DNA of 64,000 nt. Source: Pseudoips prasinana (Eukaryota > Arthropoda > Insecta > Lepidoptera > Nolidae). The stretch is taken from the NCBI GenBank assembly GCA_951640165.1, contig OX621236.1:28512948-28576947 (forward strand), written 5' to 3'. The translations under genes were made by a program, and so were the position numbers. Shown here one piece after another: positions 32,589 to 43,382 of this stretch (its first letter is position 1; each line of letters begins with the position of its first letter). Below the pieces are notes generated by a model. That model saw only the letters and a program-made list of their open reading frames with translations. It was not told the DNA's origin and did no database searches.

Positions 32589-34694
32589 CTAGCTGTGCCC
32601 CGCGGTTTTACCCGCGTTAAATTTTATAAATTATCACAGCTCCTCCCCCGTAGGTGATAGCGTGATAATATGTGAAGTAAATCCATGCAGTACTTTTTGA
32701 GTTTAGCCCGGACATACATACAGACAAATAGATAAACAGACTAAAAATCTAAAAACTATATTTTAGGCATCGATATCGATTGCAGATAATGCCCCAAGTA
32801 TCCTTTTAAAAAAATATTCAACGTACAGTTTTGACTTCCTACGATTTTATTATATGTACTAGATGGTGCCCGCGACTTCGTCCGCGTCAATTTTGAATGA
32901 TGCCCGATGTAACTACTTACTTCTAGCTTAATCTAAATAATATAACTTCCAAAATTTAAAAAAGCCTAACCTAAAAATAACCCAACTAACAAAGATACTA
33001 AAGACTACTTTGCTACGGACCCGATATCATCAACCAAAAAAATTCATATCAATTGTCCTTAAAGATAGCCAGTAAGTCAAATAAAGTAAAATAATAATCA
33101 ACGATGCATTAATCACGAAGGTAACTCCCATTAGATTAGGTTGCGACCACGGCATTGATTAGTCTAAAATCACATTTTGTGAACGAAATATATAATAGCG
33201 CGATCTTAAACAATGATTACGCCATCTACTAACAAAAATATAAACTTGTAAAGCGGTAAAATTAAGATGTGTGCATATTTTAGGGATTTAGGCGATCATC
33301 TATTGATTTAGTTTTGGGTTACCTTTTATTTCAAGCATTTATTTATTGTTACCGATATGCCAAATAAATTCCGCGATCTGAAACGATATTAACGCCATCT
33401 AGTTACAAAATTGTGAACTTGTAGAGCAGTAAAATTAAAATGAATATTTTTTGAGTGCGATCATCTCGACACCAACTATTTATACTGCGCTAACTCGAAT
33501 TTTAGATAAAATCGTTTATTATCCACATTTGATTAAATGTAATTTTTTAATTTGTCATAAAAATTATAAAAAAGACGTTACAAATCTTATAAAACGCTAA
33601 ATCTTTACTTAGACAACGATAACTATGATATTTTAAGTGGGTAACTTGGCATAAAAAACGATATTATGTATAATTCGAGTTGGCGTAAATTGATGGTGAC
33701 GATCTATTGAATCAGTTTTGGATTACTTTTTTAACAACAAATTATTCCCTGAATTTTGACTTAAAAACATGTGTTGCTTTATTTTTAACTGAAAAACCAA
33801 ATACCAATTTTAATAAGTATAACTCCAAAAAACAACAGATTTTCATACAAACTTATATCCCCTATTTTAGTCGTCCTTACGGGTGGAATTAATTTTTAAC
33901 TGAAATGCCAAATAGCAATTTTCATGCGTTTAACTGTAAACTTGTCACATTTTTCATACAAACATACATCCCCAATTTTACGCCCTTGGGGGTGGAATTT
34001 TCAAAAATCCTAGAATTTATATTTTAATTTTTAATTGCAAGGCCAAATGCCAAAGCCTATAACATAAAAAATGACGGATTTTCATAAAATATTTCATTCC
34101 TTATTTTACTCCCTTAGGGGTGGTATTTTCAAAACCCTTCTTTAGTGGATGCCTACGTCATAAAAGGTACCTACTGTCAAAATTTCAAGTCTCTAACGCC
34201 AGCCGTTTAGACTGTGCGTTCATAATTGATGTCAGTCAGTATAAACTTAACCCTATTTTGCGCCCTTGGGGGTGGAATAGTCAAAAATTCAGAAATCAAT
34301 GTTTTATGTTTTTAACAGAAAGGCCAAGTACTAATATTCATGCGTATAACTTCAAAAATGTTGCATTTTTCATACAAACTTACATCCCCTATTTTATGCC
34401 CTTTGGTGTGGAATTTGCAAAAATCCTGAAATATATATTTTTGATTTTTAACTGAAAGGCCAAATACCAATTTTCATGCCCTTAACTTCAAAAACGGCCA
34501 AGTTTCATACTAACTTTGCACCCTCGTTTTACCCCCTTAGGGGTTAAATTTTGAAAATTCCTTCCTTATTCCTCGTCTACATTATAAAGAAAACATTTAT
34601 GCAAAATTTCAGTTTTCTAGATCCAAGGGTTTGGGCTGGGCGTTGATGAGTCAGTCAATCAGTCAGGACTTCTCTTTTTATTTATATAGATAGA
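32589..34694 (-). mobile_element. Helitron (TCTATACATA family) split by another Helitron
   Basis: CTAG end with hairpin at 32589 (host A 32588). The body runs to 32858 and the last four bases, TAGA, resume at 34691-34694 before host T(34695). Reassembled length is about 274 bp; an internal stretch of about 38 bases present in 12452-12652 is deleted. No coding capacity. Confidence 0.85.
32859..34690 (-). mobile_element. 1.83-kb Helitron with tandem array, inverted relative of 21980-24248
   Basis: Minus strand: begins TCTATATAAATAAAAAGAGA at 34690, contains the reverse of the ~130-bp tandem array (about 33720-34560), and ends with the foldback and GGGCACCATCTAG at 32859. The flanks A(32858) and T(34691) belong to the host Helitron. 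Shorter than its relative mainly through fewer array units. Confidence 0.88.
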
Positions 34695-36007
34695 TAGAAT
34701 TAATATTTCAACTAAATTTACTCCCTACTCATAAAAATTTTATGTACATCTAGAATAGAGCATCAGTCATCATCGACGGTTAGGTAGGTAGTGCCATCAC
34801 TGCCATCCCGGCAATCGAATCTTAACGTAGACATGAGATCATCTCATCACATAATCCCGGCATCTTAAAGATTCACTATTTTGAACTGTAGTAGCTATAC
34901 TCCCCGTTTTATTAATAAAACAACCGTTCCATTAAGAGTATCTATATATTTTTTATAGAGTTACTACTCGGTAATACTCGTACACGAACACAGTTTCTAA
35001 ACTTTTCGATTATTTTATTATTTCTTATACTATTTTTTATTGACAACGATTCACAATTGCATAAATAGAACCAATATTAGCGTTTTCACATAAACCACCT
35101 TGAGAAGTCCCAAAGGAAGTTTCCAATTACATGCAACACTCTTTTACGTGCTTTTGGATATAAAATTCGTAACATAAATACTTAAAAAGTTTTGAGAACA
35201 TGTACCTACAAGTAGCATTGATAGCTTAATAACCCCTGAATCCCGGGGTATGTCCACGTTAACATACACATTCATTAACCCTAAATGGCCCTACCTACGT
35301 CGTATATTGCTTATCATAGACACATAGGTTAACCTATTTGCTGTTAAAGCATTCTATAAAGGTCAGGATTCAAGTAAAAGTTTACATCCTACTGCTTGTA
35401 ACATCTGCCCCACTTACACAATTTTGTCTTAGCCATTCGATGGTAATGGTACATTGAGAGATTGACACAAAGCATTACCAAAGCATGGTATTGATATAAC
35501 AATTTCTCAATACTTTTATAAATAGTTAGATAAGACGTTAATCTTTATGAAATATTAAGCATGACTTATAAAATATTTATGTCGAGTGTTATTTCACGTA
35601 ACTGCATCTTGATCGCAGATCCATTCCAAAGATTGCGCTAAAGTGAATGCAGTTGTACACAACACTTAAAAATATACTCCAATTACATCATTACAATGAA
35701 GGCGTAAATATGTACTTACTACGGCACGTTGAATTCGATGAACGTAATGGTTACACTTAACCTTGAAATCGGCTTTATTTTGGGGACGAAAAGGACGGTT
35801 ATCAGGATGTCGTGTTGTCTATTTTATTTGGATTCGGGTGTTCACAACCCTAAACCCGCTTTTTGCAAAAGTACAGCAGACTAGCTAAAGCAGACTTCAT
35901 GCTTTCCATGATGTTAAGGTTAACTATGGCAGTAAGACTCAGTGCATGCTATCCATCAGCGATCCCTCGGTACTATAATATAATAATAATATCCTGAGAC
36001 ATTATTT

Positions 36008-36215
36008 ACATCATCATCATCATCATATCAGCCGAAAGACGTCCACTGCTGGACAAAGGCCTCCCCCAAAGATCTCCACAATTGCCGGTCTTGCGCTATT
36101 CGCATCCAGCAGTTTCCAGCGACCCGCACAAGACCATCGGTCCATCTTGTTGGGGGCCTGCCCACGCTGCGTCTTCCGGTTCGTGGTCGCCACTCGAAAA
36201 CCTTATTATACTATA
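36008..36215 (-). pseudogene. GAT-LINE 3' end, longer copy
   Basis: Begins at a (CAT)n stretch (36011-36027) that is the complement of the GAT tail. It continues through GACGTCCACTGCTGGACAAA, GATCTCCACAATTGCCGGTC, CATCGGTCCATCTTGTTGGG and GCCTGCCCACGCTGCGTCTT to GGTCGCCACTCG. The minus strand encodes the RR-GRPPTRWTD-LVR-AGN-WMRIAQDRQLWRSLGEAFVQQWTSFG type end with frame damage. Confidence 0.78.
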
Positions 36216-36224
36216 TATTATACG

Positions 36225-36395
36225 GCCATCTGATTCCAAACTAAGCAGAACTTGTATGGAAACCAGATAACTGATATACTAGGTACATTTACTACTTTTC
36301 TTTTATAAATACATACTTATATAGATAAATTACACCCAGACTCAGGACAAACAGACATATCCATGCATACAAATATTGTCAACAATAGTGCACGT
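36225..36395 (-). repeat. SINE-A, head missing
   Basis: CGGCCATCTGATTCCAAACT, AAGCAGAACTTGTATGGAAA and TTACACCCAGACTCAGGACA are the family body in inverse orientation; the B box is absent. Confidence 0.8.
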
Positions 36396-36409
36396 GTGTG
36401 TATACTTAC

Positions 36410-36598
36410 TATTACGTAATTCTCATGATCCGAGCGGACAGCTTGCTGACACGACCGAAAGGAGGTCAGGTACGCACCGACTGGTTTACGTGGTATTCGC
36501 TTCGAGCGTTTAGCTAAATGCTCGAAGGGTATTCGAGGCATGGGGGTAAAACACCACCACGTTCCATTCACCAAACTGATAGGGAGGATTTTTCTTAG
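36410..36598 (-). repeat. SINE-D-related fragment
   Basis: TCTCATGATCCGAGCGGACA, CGACCGAAAGGAGGTCAGGT and the later GGCATGGGGGTAAAACACCA follow the order of the SINE-D 3' body (compare 43520-43600 inverted) but diverge strongly in the middle. Confidence 0.55.
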
Positions 36599-36706
36599 CC
36601 AAAAAAAATCCTATTATGTTTCACCAATAGCTGGCTAAGAAGGCGTTTGAACTATACAAACAAAAAATTTTATATTTAACTACTATAGGATGTAAAAAAA
36701 AACATA

Positions 36707-38029
36707 CATTCAGTCAAAAAAAGTATCGGGAATGGATGATTTGTTTATGGTACCAAAAAAATTTTTTTTTGTTGTTGTTAGATTGGCACAACTGTTTTCC
36801 ATTTTGGCGCGGAGTTTGAGTTGCATCTGTTATTTATATTAAATACAGTGCTGGTTTTAGTAATATCATATATAGTGTGTATTGCGAATTTCATAATGGA
36901 CAAAAATATCGAACAAAGAGTTTGTCTTAAATTTTGCACCGCTAATGGAAATTCGTGTTCGGAGTCACTGAAAATGTTACAGAAGGCGTACGGTGAATTG
37001 ACTTTATCAAAAACTCGTGCTTATGAGTGGTTCAAAGCGTTCAAAAGCGGTCGAGATGTGATGAAAGATTTGCCTCGCTCTGGTAGGCCATCAACGTCTG
37101 CAACTGAAGTTAACATCGCAAAAGTGAAGGAAATAGTGACTGAAAATCCTCGTTCAACTCTGAGAGAGATAGCCGCCGGAGTTTCTGTATCTCACGAGTC
37201 GATTCGTACCATTTTAACTAATAAATTTTAAATAATTTGGGTATGAAACATGTTGCCGCTTGGCTAGTACCAAAAGATCTGAATTTTCTCCAAAAACTCA
37301 ATCGCATGTAAGTCGCTGAGGACATGGTAGAACGAGTCAATTCCGTCCCAACATTCATGAACGCATTGTTACTGGTGACGAGACGTGGGTTTACGAGTTT
37401 CACATGCAAACTAGTCAACAAGCTTCGGAGTGGCGCAAACTGAACCGAAACCGAAAAAACCACGCCAAAGTCGATCAAAAGTAAAAGTCATGTTGACTGT
37501 TTTCTTTTACTATCGCGGTGTTGTGCACTCTGAATTCTTGCCCGAAGGTCGAACGGTAAATAAAGAATATTACTTGAGCGTTATGCGGCGTTTAAGAGAG
37601 CAAATTCGACGAAAAAGGCCAGATTTGTGGAAAGAAAATTCTTGAATTTTGCACCACGATAATGCGCCTTCGCACAATTCGCCATAATTGTGAACGAATT
37701 TTTAACCAAACACTCAACAAATACCATCCAGCAACCACCATATTCACCAGATATGGCTCCAGCTGACTTCTTTCTTTTTCCTAAACTCAAATTACCACTT
37801 CGTGGTACCCGTTTTCAATCGCTAGAAGACATAAAGGAGAATCCGCGGCGAGAACTGAACTCAATTCCGAAAGCAGCGTTTAAAAAATGTTTCGATGAAT
37901 GGATTATTCGTGGGCGTAAGTGTATCGTTTCTGAAGGAGCATACTTTGAAGGTGATAAAATAAATTTGGATGAATAAAAAACATTTTGTATATTATTGAT
38001 CTTTTCCCGGTACTTTCTTGACAGAGTAG
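36707..38029 (+). mobile_element. Complete but inactive mariner transposon, 1323 bp
   Basis: Flanked by TA at 36705-36706 and 38030-38031. The terminal inverted repeats pair GTCAAAAAAAGTATCGGGAA near 36713 with the complement of TTTTCCCGGTACTTTCTTGAC near 38002-38021, about 28 bp with a few mismatches. The length is typical for a mariner. It contains one transposase pseudogene. Several lesions make it non-autonomous, but its ends look usable. Confidence 0.92.
36896..37976 (+). pseudogene. mariner transposase, frameshifted and catalytically mutated
   Basis: A cut-and-paste DDD-type transposase acting at TA sites. The N-terminal DNA-binding half is open from 36896 (MDKNIEQRVCLKFCTANGNSC...), with two helix-turn-helix regions (TLSKTRAYEWFKAFKSGR and TLREIAAGVSVSHESIRTIL). 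It is broken after ILTN at about 37226. Then come MKHVAAWLVPKDLNFLQ, a stop at about 37309, TGDETW (37376, first catalytic Asp, frameshifted), VKVMLTVFFYYRGVVH (37482-37530), LHHDNAPSH with a stop before it at 37643, and YSPDMAPADFFLFPKLK (third Asp) up to INLDE-stop. The second catalytic Asp, normally in FFDYRG, is Tyr. Dead by frameshift, stop and active-site change. Confidence 0.92.
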
Positions 38030-38161
38030 TATACTGTCAGTAATTGTTATAATTAAATGTATATAAATATATTAAATTATCGGTCAGATAAGATTTTTAC
38101 TATTAAGGAAATCATTAATTTTTTATTTGTTTTTTAAATATGTTATTGCTGCTTATTTTAA

Positions 38162-38232
38162 TACATACATACATAGACTCACGCCTGTTTCCCAGAGGCG
38201 TAGGCAGAGCCAACGGATTTCCATTTGTTTTT
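38162..38232 (-). repeat. RTE-LINE 3' end fragment
   Basis: ATACATACATACATAGACTC, ACGCCTGTTTCCCAGAGGCG and GGATTTCCATTTG are the exact complement order of the RTE end at 11485-11555, including the (TATG)n tail. About 70 bp, so a very short 5'-truncated insertion. Confidence 0.8.
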
Positions 38233-39351
38233 TTTTTATTTTAATGCGATTCGAATTTTTATTGTAAATTTAAGGAGCCATACATGAAAAGTCTTTACTT
38301 ATCAGTCTTGCTTAGGTAGTATGATCAAACAAAAATTTTTAATATTGTTTCCTCTGTTTCGCTTTACAACATCAGATATGCGCTCAAATTATTTTATAGT
38401 CCAGTCATTATAGTAATTTCACCTCGGAATTCGAGATACCCAGCTGTAAGTCTGTAAATACTTGTATATTGACACCCTAAAAGATGTCTCAAAACCTACA
38501 TATAGTAGGGTGTACGCAACTATTAAATTTCAAGGTCAAAGGTCACAAAAATCGGCTTTTTGCGCTTTTTTTGCAAATATCTCATTTCCTATGGGTATTT
38601 TGCTATTTTTATTTCTAATAATATGAATTTTGTTCAAAATTGTCTTTTATATGGTGAACCGTTTTCGAGCTACAGGCCAGAGAGCGCGCGGTCACAGCAT
38701 CACTTCAGGTCAACCGGTGCCTCCAGTCGAAAACTCGCCATGTATTGTGGATAAACCATCGGTAAATCAATGATTATAAATATTTGTAAATTTTTATTAA
38801 CTATTATATTATATTTTATCATTTTTTTCCTAACCTATCCACTTTTTATTCAGTATTAATTTATTTAACAACACTTACCTGCCCATGTAATTGCAGAATT
38901 GTTAATGTAAATATAGGAATTATATTTGAATTTTAATCTTATTAATATTTTCTCACATGATGAAAAAAAACAAATATATTATGAATTAATCTTTGTATTA
39001 AAAAATATCATTCAATACATTAATTTTTATTAATAGTAAGGGTGGAATAAAGGGTACACAAAACTAAAATTTATACCTTTAATCATCTTCAGAGATCATT
39101 AGTTATCTTCTTCTTACTTACTTTGAAGCTCTATATTGAGATTAATTTGTAAGTATTGACCAAGTCGTTATGGGGTCGTAGAACCATATCGAGTGCCAGT
39201 CGAGGTTTTATAAGCAAATAATGTCCAGTTAGAGGCCCACGCCAACGAACCTATCAACTGGGACGATGCAAAAAAAACTCTGGACGCCGGAAAAAGTGTG
39301 TCATATTGGAATTACCTACTTACTTCCTGAATATTTATTATGTTGAATGCT
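38233..39351. other. Unassigned AT-rich DNA
   Basis: No gene or repeat recognised. A short GC-rich patch at 38655-38745 has no match in the window. Confidence 0.4.
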
Positions 39352-39690
39352 TCGTTGGTATAGCGGTAGCGTGTTCAATTGCAGATAATGAGGTCCTGGG
39401 TTCAAATCTCGGATCGGATTTTTCAGTAAAAAGACATTATTTCTCAGTATCAGCCCGAAGTGTGAGTTGGCGGTATTTCACCCCCTGCCTCGGATAGCAA
39501 GTAAAGCCTTCGGTCTTGTACCGTTCCGGTGTAGCTAGTCGTCCCATCGGATCATGAGAGTTATGGAATAGGAAGTGCTCCTGTGTTTGTGCACACACTT
39601 GTGCACTATATGTCCTACGCAGTTGGCTTATCTCCATGGAGACTGGCCGCTGTGGCCGTAATTCGCCTGGGAGGACATTATTATTATTAT
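39352..39690 (+). repeat. SINE-D, full length
   Basis: tRNA-like head CGTTGGTATAGCGGTAGCGT (A box) and CCTGGGTTCAAATCTCGG (B box). Then the long body TGAGTTGGCGGTATTTCACC, CCATCGGATCATGAGAGTTA, GTGCACACACTTGTGCACTA, GGCCGCTGTGGCCGTAATTC and an (ATT)n tail. A closely related copy is at 43363-43725. The GTGCACACACTTGTGCAC stretch is itself an inverted repeat. Confidence 0.85.
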
Positions 39691-39811
39691 TATTATATAT
39701 GTTTTTAGTTATGTTCTATATACTCAAGCATAACATATGATAGCTAAGATTGCAAAACTATTAACACTTGCATCTTGACTACCGCTGACTCATGTTTGGT
39801 AGAGAAAAAAA

Positions 39812-40080
39812 AACGTTTTACCCTTTGGGTACGGAACCCTAAAAACGAGCAAAAAATTCGCGTTTCTTGTATGGGAGCCGCCGTAAATATTTATTTTATT
39901 TTGTTTTTTAGTATTTGTTACTATAGCGGCAACAGAAATACATCATCTGTGAAAATTTCAACTGTCTTACTATCACGGTTCATGATATACAGCCTGGTGA
40001 CAGACGGACAGACAGACAGAGGGCGAAGTCTTAGTAATATGGTCCCGTTTTGCCCTTTAGATACGGAACCCTAAAAATAA
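39812..40080 (-). repeat. GGGTTCCGT repeat, inverted
   Basis: Starts TTTGGGTACGGAACCCTAAA and closes with GATACGGAACCCTAAAAATA. The interior carries GACAGACGGACAGACAGACA and ATCATCTGTGAAAATTTCAA, as in the family at 21621. The repeated GGAACCCTAAAAA at both edges suggests either two abutting copies or a direct terminal repeat. Confidence 0.65.
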
Positions 40081-40226
40081 CTTACCTAAGAAGCCCATTA
40101 CAGAATACATAGGTACTAACTATTTTATTTCGGTCGTATTTTATTTCGGTCATCTTACTTCATAGTAGATATGTAATAAGGTGGCCTTATTTTTTGCTAG
40201 GGAAGAGAAATGGTTTGACAGAACGT

Positions 40227-40340
40227 GATTGATACCCCAAGTTGAGAGGTCCGTGGCCCCTGGGTATTGTTACACCCACGGGCCGTGGAGAGCACGTAAC
40301 GCCATCAATTAACAAAGCTTCTAATACTGGGGTATCAATC
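40227..40340. repeat. 114-bp unit with perfect 13-bp inverted ends
   Basis: GATTGATACCCCA at 40227-40239 and its complement at 40328-40340. Inside, GGTCCGTGGCCCCTGGGT faces ACCCACGGGCCGTGGA, giving a second stem. The interior GGGCCGTGGAGAGCACGTAA resembles a piece of SINE-D (43508-43530), so it may be a foldback built on a SINE fragment. Confidence 0.7.
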
Positions 40341-40671
40341 AGTCGGCCCAAATCATCATAATGCTATAAATATTGACAAAAATTAATAGGACGAGAATTA
40401 CTATACAACATGTAACGTAATTAACGCACACCCTCAAATCATATAGGTAATACATACACTGATTTTTTATTAAACATGTATATGCATTGTTATTTACTAA
40501 ATTAGTTGCTTAGAATAAAGTTTATTTTTCTTTATTTTGTATTGAATGATGGAATTTGTATGAATACAAATAAAACTGCGAATTTAAAAGTCTTATTACT
40601 TTGACTTACGGTCCATTTAAATTAGTTTTGACTATACAGGTTACTGCTGTGTGGTGACGGCGACAAATATC

Positions 40672-40905
40672 AGAATCAGAATATCATCACCCCATCTCAT
40701 CCCGTGGGGGGCGTAGAAGTCGACCCGAGGGAATATCTACCTGAGGAAGGGCAGCAGCTTCCTTCTGATTACTATGACTATCTTACTGCGATCGCCAACC
40801 CGCCCGCCAAGCATGGCGATTATGGCATATCCCCTCAAGACGATTCTTGAGGGAGGCTTGTCCAGCAGTGGACTTATTTAGCTGTAATGATGATGATGAT
40901 GATAC
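40672..40905 (+). repeat. LINE 3' untranslated region with (GAT)n tail
   Basis: CATCACCCCATCTCATCCCG, GGGGGGCGTAGAAGTCGACC, GCAGCAGCTTCCTTCTGATT, GCCCGCCAAGCATGGCGATT and CTTGTCCAGCAGTGGACTTA lead into ATGATGATGATGATGAT at 40888-40904. No coding sequence is left. Confidence 0.72.
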
Positions 40906-42003
40906 AGGGTTAATATGACAATACTTTCCGTAGTTTTAATTATTTTGGATTAAAAAATTACCTCTATTAAAAATGATATACTTAAATCGATTCAGTAAAC
41001 GATTCTGAACAAACTATTTTCAGGATGTGCGTTCATTAAGTTGCATGTTGTATAATTTTGTTTGCATTTTAGCATTGTTACAATCGGAGATAGTATAATA
41101 ACAACTATGAAATATCGTTTGATTTACAACTTATTATTACTTAAACATTTAAAAAATTTTCAAAACGTCAAGTTATAAAAAAAACATGCGTCTTTGGGGG
41201 ACTGCCGATAGAAGTGAAAACTATTTTTCATTTCTCTTACTCCCAAAGTAGGTAGTGTTCAATTGATCCGAGTAGCGAGTGGAAGAGAAGCAATTACTAT
41301 GAGTGTTTACTCATAGTAATTGCTTGCCTCCCTATGGTAAACATAATTAAGAAAAATATGCTGTGGTCATGTGAGTGTACTCGTATAAACGGCCCGAGTT
41401 AATTAAAACAAAAAAAAACCCTCCGTCTTACGAAAATTCGATCAGGTCATGTGTCGTGACGCGAGTTTATCATCTTCTACCCATCCCAAAAATGTGCAAA
41501 ATGCCGCTAATGAAGTTTTCACTGCAAAAACATTAGATAGTAATAAAATAACCAATTTGGACGGTGGACACAAACCCTGTAGAAGAACCACATAGCCAAA
41601 ATCATATGTATCTCTCTAGAAACGGCTTTCAATTTGATATATTTTTGAACAATGGTACAGAGGATAGACACATTAAAAGACAACAGCAGCATTACAAAAG
41701 TGTTAGCAATATGTCCAGTTAGTTTCATATCCGTGGTTACCGTAGGGAACTTTATGCTTTTAATTATAAAGACCATTTTCCAATAAAAACGTCACTATTA
41801 ATGTGATGTTGGTTGCACCAACACACGAAGAAGAAAACAAGACCAAATGTTTTGCAATAGTGAATGGTAGTTGGTACATTGTCGTGCCTTCTTTTATATT
41901 ATTGATATTAATCTACGATTAAGTGTAACATTGTTAAAACGGTTGTTACGAGCAGTTTGTGTTAGGTACAACAAGTGCAGCTGGAAAACCGATTTCGACA
42001 TAG
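40906..42003. other. Unassigned DNA (holds one hairpin)
   Basis: Apart from the hairpin at 41288-41325 I recognise nothing here. The 85-codon minus frame at 41776-41519 is hydrophobic in parts but matches no family I know. Confidence 0.35.
41288..41325. repeat. Perfect 17-bp-arm hairpin
   Basis: AAGCAATTACTATGAGT (41288-41304) and its complement at 41309-41325 around the 4-base loop GTTT. Confidence 0.9.
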
Positions 42004-42250
42004 TCCTACTAATATTTTAAATGCAAAATTTTGTGAGTATGGATTTATGGATGTTTGTTACTGTTAACTAGAAATAATAACTGTATTACTATAAACAGGT
42101 TCAGACTATTTACAAGCGCTTTAAATCTACGTGAATAAAAACCTTTTTTATTTATTTAATTTTTATTTATTTATGTTACACGGAAAAACTACGGAATGGA
42201 TTTTGATGAAACTTTTGTAGTAGTAGCATATATATCCGAACATTTCATTT
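42004..42250 (+). mobile_element. Helitron 5' portion interrupted by a LINE-end insertion
   Basis: TCCTACTAATATTTTAAATG at 42004 and GTTTGTTACT, then CACGGAAAAACTACGGAATG and GATTTTGATGAAAC, follow the order of the family seen at 19002-19153 and 11908-12100. Between them, about 42090-42170, lies the short LINE end described at 30951. The 3' CTAG end was not found, so the right limit is open. Confidence 0.6.
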
Positions 42251-42918
42251 TTGAACAGGAGTTCAAAAATGTCTTTTACTGCTTCACCAGCCAATATAAG
42301 CGAGCGAGAGCTCAAGCTGTCCAGCAAATAAAACTACAAACTAAGTTCCGGAAGGCACCCCTTTCTTACTCTGGGCGGTCACTGACGGGGAGTTGCTGGA
42401 GAGGGTCTTAACCATTTAGGGATGTTTTGTGTAACTATCACTCTACGTTAAACGCGATGCGGGCCTCTCGTTAGATTCGGAGAGGGCATTTTATCGATAC
42501 AAATGCAAACAAAGGTGGACGCTGGTGGTTGCGGCGTGTTTGCGGTCAGTCCGGCGAGTACGATTAATCGTCTTAGTAGTAATAGTCTTGATTTGCTTTA
42601 GGTAAGTGGGAACTGGTCCGGATCGTACAAGACGTTCCTGGGACGACGCGGCGACGGTGCTTACGCGAGAGATGAAAAGGGGTGTAATTTACCGTCTTTA
42701 CCAGCAAATGGTTTAAGGTTTATGTTGAATGCAATAATACAAGTCTGTTATTTGGTTAGCTTGAATTCATTGTTAGTAAGATTTTTTATACAGGAGCTCG
42801 TTTTAGATTAAGGGATTTGTCTCTGTTTTGTGCTATTTTACCTAGTTACCTAAGTTTCTATTGTCAAAGGTTATAGACATTAAAGACAAATAATATTAAT
42901 CTGTTCTCAGTTTGTCAT
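42251..42918. other. Unassigned DNA
   Basis: A GC-richer stretch at 42340-42680 has no recognisable domain in any frame. Confidence 0.35.
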
Positions 42919-43382
42919 CTTTTCTCAGTTTGTCAGTGTGCCAGAAGAATGGTGTAATGTTTTTTATTATTAAAATAATTTACTTCTAATGCCTATTACA
43001 TAAAAATATAAGCTTTCTGCACACCTTATCCATATGAACTTTAACTGTCTCCAATTTCATACCCCTCTGTCCGCGCAATTTTCATAAGGAGACAAAGTAT
43101 TTGCGTCACTATTATGATGATCTCTGCCTCGTTAGTCTAATGGTAGCTTTTCTCAGTTTGTCAGTGTGCCAGAAGAATGGTGTAATGTTTTTTATTATTA
43201 AAATAATTTACTTCTAATGCCTATTACATAAAGATATAAGCTTTCTGCACACCTTATCGATATGAACTTTAACTGTCTCCAATTTCATACCCCTCTGTCC
43301 GCGCAATTTTCATAAGAAGGGGTAGAGACAAAGTATTTGCGTCACTATTATGATGATCTCTGCCTCGTTGGTCTAGTGGTAG
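42919..43382 (+). repeat. Tandem duplication, unit 228 bp, including a SINE-D head
   Basis: Unit 1 42919-43146 and unit 2 43147-43382 are nearly identical: TTTTCTCAGTTTGTCAGTGT, GCCAGAAGAATGGTGTAATG, TTTCATACCCCTCTGTCCGC, CCTCGTT-GTCTA-TGGTAG. Unit 2 has 8 extra bases near 43316. Both units end inside the tRNA-like head of SINE-D, so the first leaves an orphan 20-bp head. Only a few substitutions separate them. Confidence 0.92.

Larger units (their letters stand above)
31420..36000. repeat. Segmental duplication, copy B
   Basis: Collinear with copy A (28090-31090) over about 3 kb of shared sequence. The offset grows from about 3.3 kb at the left to 5.4 kb in the middle because the two nested Helitrons (32589-34694) inserted here. 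It falls to 5.0 kb at the right because copy A carries extra insertions. The best preserved block is 35290-35930. No coding content. Confidence 0.88.
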
